A stretch of 64,000 nt of DNA from Pseudoalteromonas sp. MEBiC 03607 (GCF_004792295.1 NZ_SRRY01000001.1:3665501-3729500); one strand, 5' to 3'. Positions 48,085 through 56,673 are shown, numbered from the stretch's first letter. The notes: generated from the sequence alone by a model not told the origin. Translations and numbers: made by a program.

Positions 48085-49056
48085 ATGATCAATGGGTTAC
48101 TTCATGTCTTAATCTTAGACGAACAAGGCGGCGCACGTGCTATTGACAATAGTACTGAGCTGCAAAATTGGCAACCTGCACACGGAAAACTTTGGGTTCA
48201 CATGGACTACAGTCAGGCCGATGCAGTGCAGTGGCTTGAACAAAGTAACTTATTAACAGATTACGAACTTGAGTCCCTTATTGCTGATGAAACACGCCCT
48301 CGCCTAACTAAAGTTACCAACGGTAACATGCTGTTTTTACGTGGTGTAAATTTAAACCCCGCGCAAAGTCCAGAAGATATGGTGTCGTTACGTTTATTCA
48401 TCAACGAGAATGTTATTGTTACAACGCGTAAACGCCGTTTATTATCGGTGCAAGACGTTGTTGAATCGTTCGATGGTAGTAATGGCCCTTGCTCAATCTC
48501 TGAATTAGTGTGTCAATTAGCGCAAAACCTAACGTCTCGTATGCAAGCGGTGATCGATAGCCTTGATGACACACTCGATGGCTTTGAAGATGAAATTGAT
48601 GAACCAAACAAAGGCTTTGATCATCAATCGCTAGCGCAAATTCGTCGTCAGACAATCGCGTTAAAACGTTATTTAAGACCACAAAAAGAAGCACTTATTA
48701 CTTTGCTAAACAACAAATATAAGTGGCTAGATGAAGACGATAAAGCACGCTTAAACGAAACAACCAATATGTTGATCCGTTATTTAGAGGAGCTAGACAG
48801 CTCGATTGAACGTGCGCAAATTATTCAACAAGCGATTACCAGCCAAGTGTCGGAGCAACTAAACCAACGCATGTATGTGATGTCGGTAGTTGCTGCACTG
48901 TTTTTACCACTTGGCTTCTTAACAGGCTTACTCGGTGTAAACGTGGGTGGAATTCCGGGCACTGAAAGCCCTTATGCATTTAGCTTGTTTATTATTTTCT
49001 TGCTGGTGCTAACCGTTGGAATTGGCATTTACTTTAAAAATAAGAAGTGGCTATAA
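48085..49056 (+). CDS. zntB: Zinc transporter ZntB (CorA family)
   Basis: The 323-residue protein ends with two membrane helices separated by GVNVGGIPG, the ZntB version of the CorA GMN loop. TRPRLTKV near residue 75, LRGVNLNP and the long helix with LKRYLRPQKEAL match E. coli ZntB. It moves Zn2+ across the inner membrane. A palindrome-like AT-rich stretch (about 48016-48058, with ATAGT/ACTAT repeats) lies in the 160-base divergent region upstream and could be an operator. It ends six bases inside the convergent rof. Confidence 0.92.
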   Translation: MINGLLHVLILDEQGGARAIDNSTELQNWQPAHGKLWVHMDYSQADAVQWLEQSNLLTDYELESLIADETRPRLTKVTNGNMLFLRGVNLNPAQSPEDMVSLRLFINENVIVTTRKRRLLSVQDVVESFDGSNGPCSISELVCQLAQNLTSRMQAVIDSLDDTLDGFEDEIDEPNKGFDHQSLAQIRRQTIALKRYLRPQKEALITLLNNKYKWLDEDDKARLNETTNMLIRYLEELDSSIERAQIIQQAITSQVSEQLNQRMYVMSVVAALFLPLGFLTGLLGVNVGGIPGTESPYAFSLFIIFLLVLTVGIGIYFKNKKWL

Positions 49057-49272
49057 CGCGATAACCTTTTTAATTAAATCAAGGCGGACGGCATGTTCGC
49101 CTTTTTTTGTCGCCAAAATCAGGTGCTCGCCATCGGAGTTAACTATTTTGAGTGTCTCAGCCCTTCCCTCTACCTGTTCACCAGATACTAAGGTAATACT
49201 CAATAATGATTTATGCATGCACCATAATTCGTACTTATCGTAGTCGCTACAGTCTATGGGTTGATAGGTCAT
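49051..49272 (-). CDS. rof: Rho-binding antiterminator (Rof family)
   Basis: The 73-residue protein starts MTYQPIDCSDYDKYELWCMHK, clearly like Rof (MxxYQPIxCxDYDxLExAC). Rof binds the Rho primary RNA site and inhibits Rho termination. The rest is a small Sm-like beta barrel with LVSGEQVEGRAE. It converges on zntB with a six-base overlap, and the zntB terminator lies within its coding sequence. Confidence 0.85.
   Translation of the reverse strand: MTYQPIDCSDYDKYELWCMHKSLLSITLVSGEQVEGRAETLKIVNSDGEHLILATKKGEHAVRLDLIKKVIAL
49081..49108 (+). terminator. Terminator of zntB, located inside rof
   Basis: AAGGCG plus GAC pairs with GTT plus CGCCTT (nine pairs, one G-U), followed by seven T. It lies within the coding region of the convergent rof gene. 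Confidence 0.75.
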
Positions 49273-49334
49273 TTTACTTTTGAGTTTTATTAAAGAGTAA
49301 ATCGAGCTTAGAAGATATTAAAGTGAAGAGCAAA

Positions 49335-49409
49335 TGGCGCTCTCGGCAGGGATCGAACCTGCAACTTAGCCTCCGGAGGGCCACGTGATATCCATTTCAC
49401 CACGAGAGC
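49335..49409 (-). tRNA. tRNA-Arg(CCG)
   Basis: On the minus strand GCTCTCG pairs with CGAGAGC as the acceptor stem, then discriminator G and encoded CCA. The D-arm GTGA/TCAC, anticodon arm TGGCC/GGCTA with loop CTCCGGA (anticodon CCG at 49374-49376) and T-arm GCAGG-TTCGATC-CCTGC all fold. The tRNA is alone between rof and a small HTH gene. Confidence 0.95.
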
Positions 49410-49629
49410 ACATTTGTCGTCGCCAGTACTGACTCGCGATATCAGCATGACAACCCGGCAATGATAATGGCATCTGTCATTAAATGCTAGCGCCGAGCTC
49501 TCTATATGCACATAAATTCAGCAATTTGCATTAAAACACTTCACTTTCGGGCAGAACCAAGGTATTAACGTATACTTAGTAAAATTAATAACAAGGTGGC
49601 ATTCATTGCCGCATAAGGGGAATTTGATC

Positions 49630-49812
49630 ATGAGTTTAATGTCTACAGAGCAAGTGGCGGAATTTTTAGGTGTCAAAGTTGAACGTGTAAAACGCCTTGC
49701 TCGCGAACATTTACTGATCTCTAAATCACAAGATGACAAAGGTGAGCCTTTGTTTGATCCAGAAGACGTAAAAAAATATAAAGAGCTTGCCGAGCGAATT
49801 GGCGGTCTTTAG
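49630..49812 (+). CDS. Small helix-turn-helix DNA-binding protein (MerR/excisionase-like)
   Basis: The ATG at 49630, nine bases after AAGGGG, gives 60 residues. STEQVAEFLGVKVERVKRLARE is a winged-helix HTH of the HTH_17/excisionase type, and the DPEDVKKYKELAERIG tail follows. Such proteins are sometimes prophage excisionases, but no integrase is near, and it stands beside a tRNA gene without attachment repeats that I could see. Its targets are unknown. Confidence 0.7.
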   Translation: MSLMSTEQVAEFLGVKVERVKRLAREHLLISKSQDDKGEPLFDPEDVKKYKELAERIGGL

Positions 49813-50615
49813 TTTTTAACTTTTAATATGAAGTGGTTAAGCTGTGTAAGCAGTGGCGCCACTTTGTCCATCGCACCACGTTGTTCATACCAGCAAATAC
49901 ATAAAAGTAAAAACAGTGCATGAAACGCTGCGAGCTTTTCAACTGATAAGTTAAACTCGTGATGGTCGCACACAAGCGCATGGTAACTTTTAAGTAATGC
50001 TAGTTGCTGCTCGTCATTCAGTGCAAAACTCACCACTAGCGCCGCTAAGTCAAAATAAACATCGTTACTTTTGGCATATTCAAAGTCGATCAAAAACATA
50101 CCTGATTCATTCACAATGATATTTTCTTTTACTAAATCATTATGGCAAAAGCCCATATCTTTTGGTGCTGAAGCAATATAAGCCAGTGATTGCTTAATTA
50201 GCTCTGCGTGTTGCTGGTAACGGGGTGTTTGCTGGTAATAGTTAATTTCGTAGGCAATATCCATAGGCTCAGTTAGCACAGGATAACGATGTAAATTCAC
50301 TAAATCAGGCAATAAGCTACTACAGAACTCACCGCTTGCAATGCTACCTGCCACGTATTCAAAAATAGCGGTATCGGTTGCTTGCTCTAACCAAAGCGGT
50401 GCTGGACAGCAGCTTTGCTTTGCAAAGTGCGTTTGCGCAGCAAGGCCAATTGCAGGCCAGTGGTCGCGATAATGCTTAACCAAGAAATCTTTATTTGAGG
50501 TTTTTACTAAGTAGTTGTCATTGCTTAATCCCTCAACCAGCGGGCTGATTGAGGTAATAATTAAATGGGGGTCAAAACGCGCAAACAACGCGTGAATTTG
50601 TTGCTCTGTTTTCAT
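49809..50615 (-). CDS. APH/choline-kinase-fold phosphotransferase, possible thiamine kinase
   Basis: The 268-residue protein has a G-loop region GLSNDNYLVKT, Lys in FLVKHY, the catalytic HNDLVKEN and the DFEYA metal motif, all of the aminoglycoside/choline/thiamine kinase fold. It starts directly after the PnuC-like gene (adjacent bases). Beside a PnuC-type transporter and a YkoF-like protein, thiamine kinase (ThiK-like) is the best guess; choline or aminoglycoside kinase cannot be excluded. Confidence 0.75.
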   Translation of the reverse strand: MKTEQQIHALFARFDPHLIITSISPLVEGLSNDNYLVKTSNKDFLVKHYRDHWPAIGLAAQTHFAKQSCCPAPLWLEQATDTAIFEYVAGSIASGEFCSSLLPDLVNLHRYPVLTEPMDIAYEINYYQQTPRYQQHAELIKQSLAYIASAPKDMGFCHNDLVKENIIVNESGMFLIDFEYAKSNDVYFDLAALVVSFALNDEQQLALLKSYHALVCDHHEFNLSVEKLAAFHALFLLLCICWYEQRGAMDKVAPLLTQLNHFILKVKN

Positions 50616-51239
50616 CTATAGCTGTGCAAGCGGCTTAGCCTGATGCTGCTCGTATTCTTCGTACCAGGTTTTAAAGCCCCACGCTGCCATAATGGTGTAA
50701 AACACAAAAAGCACTAAGGTTGGGTAATAACCTTTTTCAAAGTACAAATACATCGAAGCTGCATCAATCACAATCCAGTATAACCAGTTTTCCAGTACCT
50801 TCTTAGCAACAAGGTAGGTTGTCACCACAGCAAAACAGGTGGTAAAACTGTCTAAATAAGCAAAATCAGCATGGGTGTAATTGGTCATCACAAAACCAAT
50901 AACAACTGAAGCTAATGAAGTAGCAAGCAAAATCACTGCATGGCGCTTCAACGACCAAGAAATTATTGGCAGATGATCTTTATTGTTCATGCCCCGGCGC
51001 CAAACTACCCAACCATATACCGCCATATACATGTAGTAAAAATTAAGTAGCGACTCCATCAACAGTGCGCCATTCCAGTACATCACGGTATAAATAAAGG
51101 TGCTCAAAAACGCGGCAGGCCAACACCATAGGCTTTCTTTAATCGCTAACAGTAAATACGCCATCGACAATGCAACGGCAATGTATTCCCAATGCGACAT
51201 GGCAGTAAAGCCTGAGAAGGTTTCGCTCAAAAATTCCAT
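50616..51239 (-). CDS. PnuC-family vitamin transporter (possibly PnuT, thiamine)
   Basis: The 207-residue protein has seven hydrophobic helices and the PnuC motif WPAAFLSTFIYTVMYWNGAL, then WVVWRR and NWLYWIVIDAASMYLYF-like segment near residues 150-167. PnuC proteins take up nicotinamide riboside (PnuC) or thiamine (PnuT) by facilitated diffusion with metabolic trapping by a kinase. The kinase gene follows with no gap, which fits trapping. No nicotinamide genes are nearby; the YkoF-like gene upstream favours thiamine. Confidence 0.85.
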   Translation of the reverse strand: MEFLSETFSGFTAMSHWEYIAVALSMAYLLLAIKESLWCWPAAFLSTFIYTVMYWNGALLMESLLNFYYMYMAVYGWVVWRRGMNNKDHLPIISWSLKRHAVILLATSLASVVIGFVMTNYTHADFAYLDSFTTCFAVVTTYLVAKKVLENWLYWIVIDAASMYLYFEKGYYPTLVLFVFYTIMAAWGFKTWYEEYEQHQAKPLAQL

Positions 51240-51259
51240 AACACGCGCTACTTTAGAGA

Positions 51260-51517
51260 TTAGTCTTCGCTAGGCGACAAGTCACCATGTAAGAATTTAC
51301 AAACAAAAATAGCTTTACCAAACTCTTCATATGAACGTTTGATTTCAGTATTAAGTACAGACATCACTAAATCATAATCACCGAAAATCTGTGTCGATAA
51401 GGTATTGGTGATCACTTTTAGACCTTCATAACTATTTACACGGTCAATAAAACCTTTAATAAACGGAATATAATCTTGGTGAAGTGGATACTTGCTGATC
51501 TCTACTGAAAGTTTCAT
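51260..51517 (-). CDS. Single-domain YkoF/MTH1187-like protein (thiamine/HMP-binding fold)
   Basis: The 85-residue protein begins MKLSVEISKYPLHQDYIPFI and has TNTLSTQIFGDYD and EIKRSYEEFGKAIFVCKFL, which match small MTH1187/YkoF-type domains. YkoF of Bacillus has two such domains and binds thiamine or its pyrimidine part. It lies 20 bases before the PnuC-like gene on the same strand and probably heads the operon. I saw no THI-box riboswitch in the 114 bases upstream. Confidence 0.65.
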   Translation of the reverse strand: MKLSVEISKYPLHQDYIPFIKGFIDRVNSYEGLKVITNTLSTQIFGDYDLVMSVLNTEIKRSYEEFGKAIFVCKFLHGDLSPSED

Positions 51518-51631
51518 ATGCGTTACCGAGTATTTTCAAAGTATTGCATTGTAACTCGCTTATACTAACAAGTCATGGCTCTGGCTATTTTTTAGTGTAA
51601 AATCAGCCCCGATAAACATTGAGGACTCATT

Positions 51632-51871
51632 ATGGCACGCCGCATCACTTATAAATTTAAAAACCAACCGCGCGAAATCAATTTTGCTAAAGATAAATAC
51701 CGCGATATGTATCATGCGATAGCTGCGGCTGAAGGCATTGATTTAACGAATTATTTAAAGATGGAACAGCAAGTCGAAATGACTTCAAAAGGTTCTGCAG
51801 CAGTGCGTAATTTTCGTGATCAAGAATTCGCACGAATGGGCTTTAGCGACGTGTATTTTATTAAAGAATAG
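51632..51871 (+). CDS. DUF2960 family protein
   Basis: The 79-residue basic protein starts MARRITYKFKNQPREI and contains EGIDLTNYLKMEQQVEMTSK and NFRDQEFARMGF, which I recognise as DUF2960, a family of Vibrio and relatives with no known function. GAGG precedes the ATG. Its stop codon touches the end of the convergent alr. Confidence 0.8.
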   Translation: MARRITYKFKNQPREINFAKDKYRDMYHAIAAAEGIDLTNYLKMEQQVEMTSKGSAAVRNFRDQEFARMGFSDVYFIKE

Positions 51872-52951
51872 TTATTCTTGATACTCGTAACTTACTCGCG
51901 GGGTGATATTACACAGTAACTCGTAAGGAATGGTGGTCGCACACTGGGCAATCTCTTCAACAGGAAGCTCAGGCCCCCACATGATCACCTCATCTCCTAC
52001 TTTGATATTGTCGTGGTTATCACCAATATCGACCGTGATCATATCCATCGCCACACTGCCAACAATACCATAGCGCTGCGACTTAATAATAACCGGTGTG
52101 CCCTGCTCGGCATGACGCGGATAACCATCACCATAGCCCATCGCAACTACGGCAAGCTTAGTGGCTTTATCACTACACCAACGGCCACCATAGCCAACAC
52201 ATTGATTAGCCTCAACATCACGAATCGCAATAACGCGAGTCGTTAAACGCATAACAGGTTCAAGCCCGTGCTGTTGACCAACACCATTAAGCATTGGCGA
52301 TACGCCATAGAGCATCAACCCCGGGCGTACCCACTCGCCATGACCTTTTGGCCAAGCAATAATGCCAGCTGAGTTTGCAAGGCAATGCTGCTCGCTTTTG
52401 CCATCAGCTAATGAGTCAAACAAAGCAATTTGCTGAGCGGTCTTTTCATCATTGATGTCATCGGCACACGAGAAATGCGTCATTAATTTAATGTCATCAC
52501 GGGCATTAGGACTTGCTTTTAAGCGATTGTAGAAAGACTCGAATTGCGAAGGAGCAATACCCAGTCGATGCATACCCGTATTCACTTTTAACCAGCATGC
52601 AATTGGTGCATCAAGCATTGCATTTTCAAGGCTGGTGAGCTGATTCTCATCATGAATGATGGTTTGAAAGTTATTTGCCAGCAAAATGGGCAGATCGTCT
52701 TGATGAAAAAAACCTTCAAGCAATACAATCGGTTTTGTCAGTCCACCGGCACGTAGCGCTAACGCTTCGTCAATTCGTGCTACCGCAAAAGCGTCGGCAT
52801 CATTTAAGTATTGGGCAATTTTTACTAAGCCATGACCATAGGCGTTGGCTTTTAGCACCGCCATTACTTTGCAACCAGGCGCAAAGCGCTTCACTTGCGC
52901 TAAATTATGGGCAAGTGCTTGAAGGTTGATTTCGGCAATGGCTAAGCGCAT
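51872..52951 (-). CDS. alr: Alanine racemase
   Basis: The 359-residue PLP enzyme has AVLKANAYGHG with the PLP Lys34, and VGYGGRWCSD and GDGYPRHA with the second catalytic Tyr region. It makes D-alanine for peptidoglycan. Its ATG shares a base with the dnaB stop (TAATG), the usual dnaB-alr order. Confidence 0.96.
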   Translation of the reverse strand: MRLAIAEINLQALAHNLAQVKRFAPGCKVMAVLKANAYGHGLVKIAQYLNDADAFAVARIDEALALRAGGLTKPIVLLEGFFHQDDLPILLANNFQTIIHDENQLTSLENAMLDAPIACWLKVNTGMHRLGIAPSQFESFYNRLKASPNARDDIKLMTHFSCADDINDEKTAQQIALFDSLADGKSEQHCLANSAGIIAWPKGHGEWVRPGLMLYGVSPMLNGVGQQHGLEPVMRLTTRVIAIRDVEANQCVGYGGRWCSDKATKLAVVAMGYGDGYPRHAEQGTPVIIKSQRYGIVGSVAMDMITVDIGDNHDNIKVGDEVIMWGPELPVEEIAQCATTIPYELLCNITPRVSYEYQE

Positions 52952-54330
52952 TAGTATTCGTCATCCATAGCTGGACCCGCGTAGTTATCAAAACGCGAGA
53001 ATTGACCTTGGAACGTTAAACGTACTTTACCGATTGGGCCGTTACGCTGCTTACCAATGATGATTTCGGCCACGCCTTTTTCAGCACTGTCTTCGTTATA
53101 CACTTCATCACGGTAAATAAACATGATTAAGTCGGCATCCTGCTCGATCGAGCCTGATTCACGTAAGTCGGAGTTGATTGGGCGTTTATCGGCACGTTGC
53201 TCTAGAGTACGGTTTAGCTGTGATAATGCAATAACCGGACATTGCAGTTCTTTTGCCAGTGCTTTTAATGAGCGAGATATTTCAGCAATCTCTAAGGTAC
53301 GGTTATCAGATAAGCTTGGTACACGCATTAACTGTAAATAGTCGACCATGATCATACTAATACCGCCATGGTCGCGGGCAATGCGACGTGCACGCGAGCG
53401 TACATCTGTGGGTGTTAGGCCCGATGCATCATCAACATACATCTTACCTTTTTCCATCAACAAGCCCATGGTTGACGACAGGCGCGCCCAGTCATCATCA
53501 TCAAGCTGACCAGTACGCACCTTAGTTTGGTTAATGCGACCTAGCGATGCCAGCATCCTCATCATGATTTGCTCTGAAGGCATCTCTAGTGAGTAAATAA
53601 GCACAGGCTTATCTTGTGTCATAGCTGCGTGTTCGGCTAAGTTCATCGCGAAGGTGGTTTTACCCATCGATGGACGTGCCGCCACGATGATAAGGTCAGA
53701 AGGCTGCATACCTGCCGTCATTTTATCAAGGTCGGTATAACCTGTACTTACACCGGTTACACCATCTTGCGGCGACTGATAAAGCTCTTCAATCTTATCG
53801 ACGGTTTTTTCTAAGATGCTATGTAAGCTTTGCGGCCCTTCAGTACTTTTTGTGCGTTGCTCTGCAATTTTAAATACTTTACTTTCGGCAAAGTCGAGCA
53901 AATCATGGCTGGTACGCCCTTCAGGGCTAAAGCCAGCTTCGGCAATTTCGTTCGCAACACCAATCATTTCACGGATAACAGCACGTTCACGAACAATATT
54001 CGCGTAAGCATCAATGTTCGCTGCACTTGGCGTGTTTTTGGCAATTTCGGCAAGGTAGGCAAAACCACCGACACTACTTAACTGATTATTTTTTTCTAAG
54101 CTTTCAGAAATAGTGATCAAATCGATAGGGTCGCCACTTTCAGCAAGGCTCACCATTGCTTCAAAAATTAGCTTGTGGGTGCGGGTATAAAAATCCTGTG
54201 CAACCACTAACTCAGCAACACGGTCAAACGCTTGATTATCAAGCATTAAACCACCTAAAACAGATTGCTCAGCTTCAATTGAATGGGGAGGAACTTTTAA
54301 CGTGTCGACTTGCTTATCTGGTTTGGCCAT
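52951..54330 (-). CDS. dnaB: Replicative DNA helicase DnaB
   Basis: The 459-residue protein has the N-terminal DnaB domain (PPHSIEAEQSVLGGLMLDN) and the RecA-like domain with Walker A ARPSMGKTT, Walker B MIMVDYLQLM, CPVIALSQLNR and DLRESGSIEQDADLI. It unwinds DNA at replication forks as a hexamer. alr follows in the same operon. A MITE-like repeat lies 66 bases upstream. Confidence 0.97.
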   Translation of the reverse strand: MAKPDKQVDTLKVPPHSIEAEQSVLGGLMLDNQAFDRVAELVVAQDFYTRTHKLIFEAMVSLAESGDPIDLITISESLEKNNQLSSVGGFAYLAEIAKNTPSAANIDAYANIVRERAVIREMIGVANEIAEAGFSPEGRTSHDLLDFAESKVFKIAEQRTKSTEGPQSLHSILEKTVDKIEELYQSPQDGVTGVSTGYTDLDKMTAGMQPSDLIIVAARPSMGKTTFAMNLAEHAAMTQDKPVLIYSLEMPSEQIMMRMLASLGRINQTKVRTGQLDDDDWARLSSTMGLLMEKGKMYVDDASGLTPTDVRSRARRIARDHGGISMIMVDYLQLMRVPSLSDNRTLEIAEISRSLKALAKELQCPVIALSQLNRTLEQRADKRPINSDLRESGSIEQDADLIMFIYRDEVYNEDSAEKGVAEIIIGKQRNGPIGKVRLTFQGQFSRFDNYAGPAMDDEY

Positions 54331-54395
54331 AACTTCACAAAACTTAAATTGAATGGCTCTATTCTATCGACTTGCTAAGGCTGTGCAAATAGTTA

Positions 54396-54557
54396 ATACC
54401 AATCGACTTAAATATTTGGTCATTCTAGCGTGCTAAATAAAGCGCTAACTGCGTTAGAAATGTCTAAAGTAGAGTAACTACATGTCAAAATTTCTGCCTT
54501 GTTATCACTTCATTTATCTGTCGCTATTTAAGACCAACAACTTAACACGATTGGTAT
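54396..54557. repeat. MITE-like 162-base element with terminal inverted repeats
   Basis: ATACCAATCG at the left end and CGATTGGTAT at the right end are perfect inverted repeats, and the arms between them are imperfectly complementary almost to the centre (GTAG-AGTAA-CTAC near 54470). The whole element can fold into one long hairpin. It encodes no protein. A half-copy is at 33472-33545. Confidence 0.75.
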
Positions 54558-54580
54558 AAGCGGGAAGTCCTCCCGCTTTA
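54558..54580 (-). terminator. Terminator of the sigma/anti-sigma/DUF4097 operon
   Basis: AAGCGGGA pairs with TCCCGCTT around a five-base loop. The stem directly abuts the end of the repeat element, and the T tail is weak on either strand. Confidence 0.6.
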
Positions 54581-54606
54581 TTGTAATTGGGTATATTCTG
54601 TAATCG

Positions 54607-55548
54607 TTATTTCTGTTTACGAAGTTCAATGCGTCCGCTAATCGTATCCATTTCGATATCAGCATCGCCACCGTTAATACTAAATTCTAAGTCGCTAGAT
54701 GGGCCGTATTTAGCCTTCGTTGCTCTGTCATCACTCAGCTCATTAACGATTTTACCGTTTGCGTGAGCTTCAATTTCAAACTTTGCCGATACAGCTGCAG
54801 GGAAGTAAAACTCGGCGTCACCACTGACTGATTCAAAACGAATATTGGCATCTGCTAGCAGCTTGTTGATGTGAACTTCCGCTTCACCGTTTACTGTATT
54901 TATGCGTAGCTTTTTAATTGCATCAAAGGCAAAGTCAATATCACCATTTACGTTCTCAAGGCGAACATCTTGCGCTTTGGTTTTTGATTTTATATCACCA
55001 TTAACTGCAGTAAAGCGTAAGGCACCCTGTGAGTTTTTATCGTTGATTTCACCATTGACCGTTTCAAAGCGAATATCACCGTTAAGATCATGGGCATTTA
55101 CATCACCATTGACTGTTTCAAAGCTCATATTGCCGCTAATTTTTTGCACTGTAATGTCGCCGTTGACGGTATCGATTTCAGCGCCTGCTTCAAGCTCTTT
55201 AGCACTGACGGTTACATTCACACCGGCAAACTCAAGCTCACTGCTTTTTGGCATGTAAATGGTTAAACGTGAACCATCACCGTTATTCCAACCACGTAAG
55301 TTACGCGGCATTTTGACGATAAATTCAACACGGCTGCCTTCCACATCTAAACGATAACCTTCGGCTTTATCATCAAGCTCACCTTCGATTTTAAGTTGAG
55401 GCTTATCCCAGCCTTCAATGCGTACATCACCCCGTTGATTTTCAATAAAAATACGTTTATTTACAGGCACATCAATTTGTTCGTTAATGGTTTGTCCTGC
55501 CATTGCCATCAGTGGCAATAATCCTAATGTTAAAGCTAGTAATTTCAT
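54607..55548 (-). CDS. DUF4097-family exported protein
   Basis: I use the ATG at 55548, eight bases after AGGAG; the product is 313 residues with a signal peptide (about 1-18, ending AMA). The body is a beta solenoid made of repeats of about 18-20 residues with a VNGD(I/V) core, seen at least seven times (for example SFETVNGDVNAHDL and RFETVNGEINDK). Such DUF4097 proteins often sit next to ECF sigma/anti-sigma genes, as here, and are thought to act in the envelope. Function unknown. Confidence 0.85.
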   Translation of the reverse strand: MKLLALTLGLLPLMAMAGQTINEQIDVPVNKRIFIENQRGDVRIEGWDKPQLKIEGELDDKAEGYRLDVEGSRVEFIVKMPRNLRGWNNGDGSRLTIYMPKSSELEFAGVNVTVSAKELEAGAEIDTVNGDITVQKISGNMSFETVNGDVNAHDLNGDIRFETVNGEINDKNSQGALRFTAVNGDIKSKTKAQDVRLENVNGDIDFAFDAIKKLRINTVNGEAEVHINKLLADANIRFESVSGDAEFYFPAAVSAKFEIEAHANGKIVNELSDDRATKAKYGPSSDLEFSINGGDADIEMDTISGRIELRKQK

Positions 55549-55559
55549 AATTGTCACTC

Positions 55560-56045
55560 CTAAATCGTTTGCCACTTCGGTGCATGCACCTTGTTAATTA
55601 AGTCCAGTTGCTGCTGATAAACCTGCGAGAGCATTTGTAATAAAGCTGGATTTTCAGGTTCATTCTCAAGTGCTTGCTTGATGGCGCTTTCTGCTTCTTC
55701 TAACTCTTTAAGCTGTTGCTGCCAATTATCGGTTAATGCAGGTTGATTTTGATACTGCACCAATAAACTTTGCTTTTGCTTAGTGAAATAATCACTCATT
55801 GCCATCATGCTATTTGATTCACCTTGACCGACAAAAAGCTGTACGGTCAACAGTGCAGCAATACAACAAGCAGCCACAGCCGCGAGCTTATTCCAGCCAT
55901 GAGTTGGTTTCTCAATTTGCTGCGTTTGCGGCTCAGCAATTGCTCGCTCAATACCCGGCCAGAGATCTTTATCTGGGCTAATATCTTGCTTCTGGTTAAG
56001 CGAGTCATTTAAAAATTGTTCAAATTCTTGCTTACTCATTTTCAT
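55560..56045 (-). CDS. Probable membrane anti-sigma factor
   Basis: The 161-residue protein has a cytoplasmic N-terminal part (1-50), one membrane helix (about 54-72) and a periplasmic coiled-coil-like tail rich in Gln and Glu. It overlaps the sigma gene by 14 bases and is followed by the DUF4097 gene. This layout is that of an anti-sigma factor, although it lacks the HxxxCxxC zinc motif of ZAS-type proteins, so the call depends on context. Confidence 0.65.
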   Translation of the reverse strand: MKMSKQEFEQFLNDSLNQKQDISPDKDLWPGIERAIAEPQTQQIEKPTHGWNKLAAVAACCIAALLTVQLFVGQGESNSMMAMSDYFTKQKQSLLVQYQNQPALTDNWQQQLKELEEAESAIKQALENEPENPALLQMLSQVYQQQLDLINKVHAPKWQTI

Positions 56046-56583
56046 ACCACTCTTTTAATAACTGCCTTGCACGGTGAAATTGCGACTTACTTGAACCAAC
56101 TGCCATGTTTAGCATGTTCGCTATCTCTTCATGGCGATAGCCTTCAATGGCGTGCAGCACAAAGACCATACGTGCTCGTTCAGGTAATCTCAGCACCAAC
56201 TTATCGAGGCCGTTAAAGCCGTCGCAATCTGCAGCGCTTTGCTCATCCATACCACTTTGTTCAAAACTCACGACTTTTTGCAGCCAACTCTTATGTTTGC
56301 GAATGTAGCTAATCGCAATATTGCTGGTAACACTATGTAACCAAGTCGAAAACTGTGAGCGTCCATCGAAGTTAGCAATTTTATGCCAAAGCTGTACAAA
56401 CACTTCTTGCGTGGCATCTTCTGCGTGCTCTTTATCTGCAAGCAATCGTAAACAAAGGCTATATACTCGCTTCACATGCAACTCATAAAGTGTTGCATAG
56501 GCAGCTTGATCACCGCTTTTAACCCGCTCGATCAAGGCATGCTCACTTTGCTGGACGAACGCTTGTTCTGCATCTATCAACAT
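56032..56583 (-). CDS. ECF-family RNA polymerase sigma factor
   Basis: The 183-residue protein has region 2 (YSLCLRLLADKEHAEDATQE, VFVQLWHKI) and region 4 (LPERARMVFVLHAIEGYRHEE, IANMLNMAVGSSKSQFHRAR), with no region 3. It should be held by the membrane protein encoded next and control its own operon, including the DUF4097 gene. I could not identify its promoter motif. Confidence 0.92.
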   Translation of the reverse strand: MLIDAEQAFVQQSEHALIERVKSGDQAAYATLYELHVKRVYSLCLRLLADKEHAEDATQEVFVQLWHKIANFDGRSQFSTWLHSVTSNIAISYIRKHKSWLQKVVSFEQSGMDEQSAADCDGFNGLDKLVLRLPERARMVFVLHAIEGYRHEEIANMLNMAVGSSKSQFHRARQLLKEWYENE

Positions 56584-56673
56584 CCTGGATGTTGTCCTTT
56601 ATGATTATTATTGTGAATTTAGTGTATTAGACGTAAGGGGGGATTCAAAAGGTTTAAATGAAATTAAATTTTT

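Noticed and set aside
49335-49812. tRNA next to an excisionase-like HTH gene as an integration site
   Set aside because: No integrase and no direct repeat of the tRNA 3' end were seen nearby.
51518-51631. Thiamine riboswitch in front of the YkoF-like gene
   Set aside because: I looked for the CTGAGA core and partner segments on the minus strand and did not find them.
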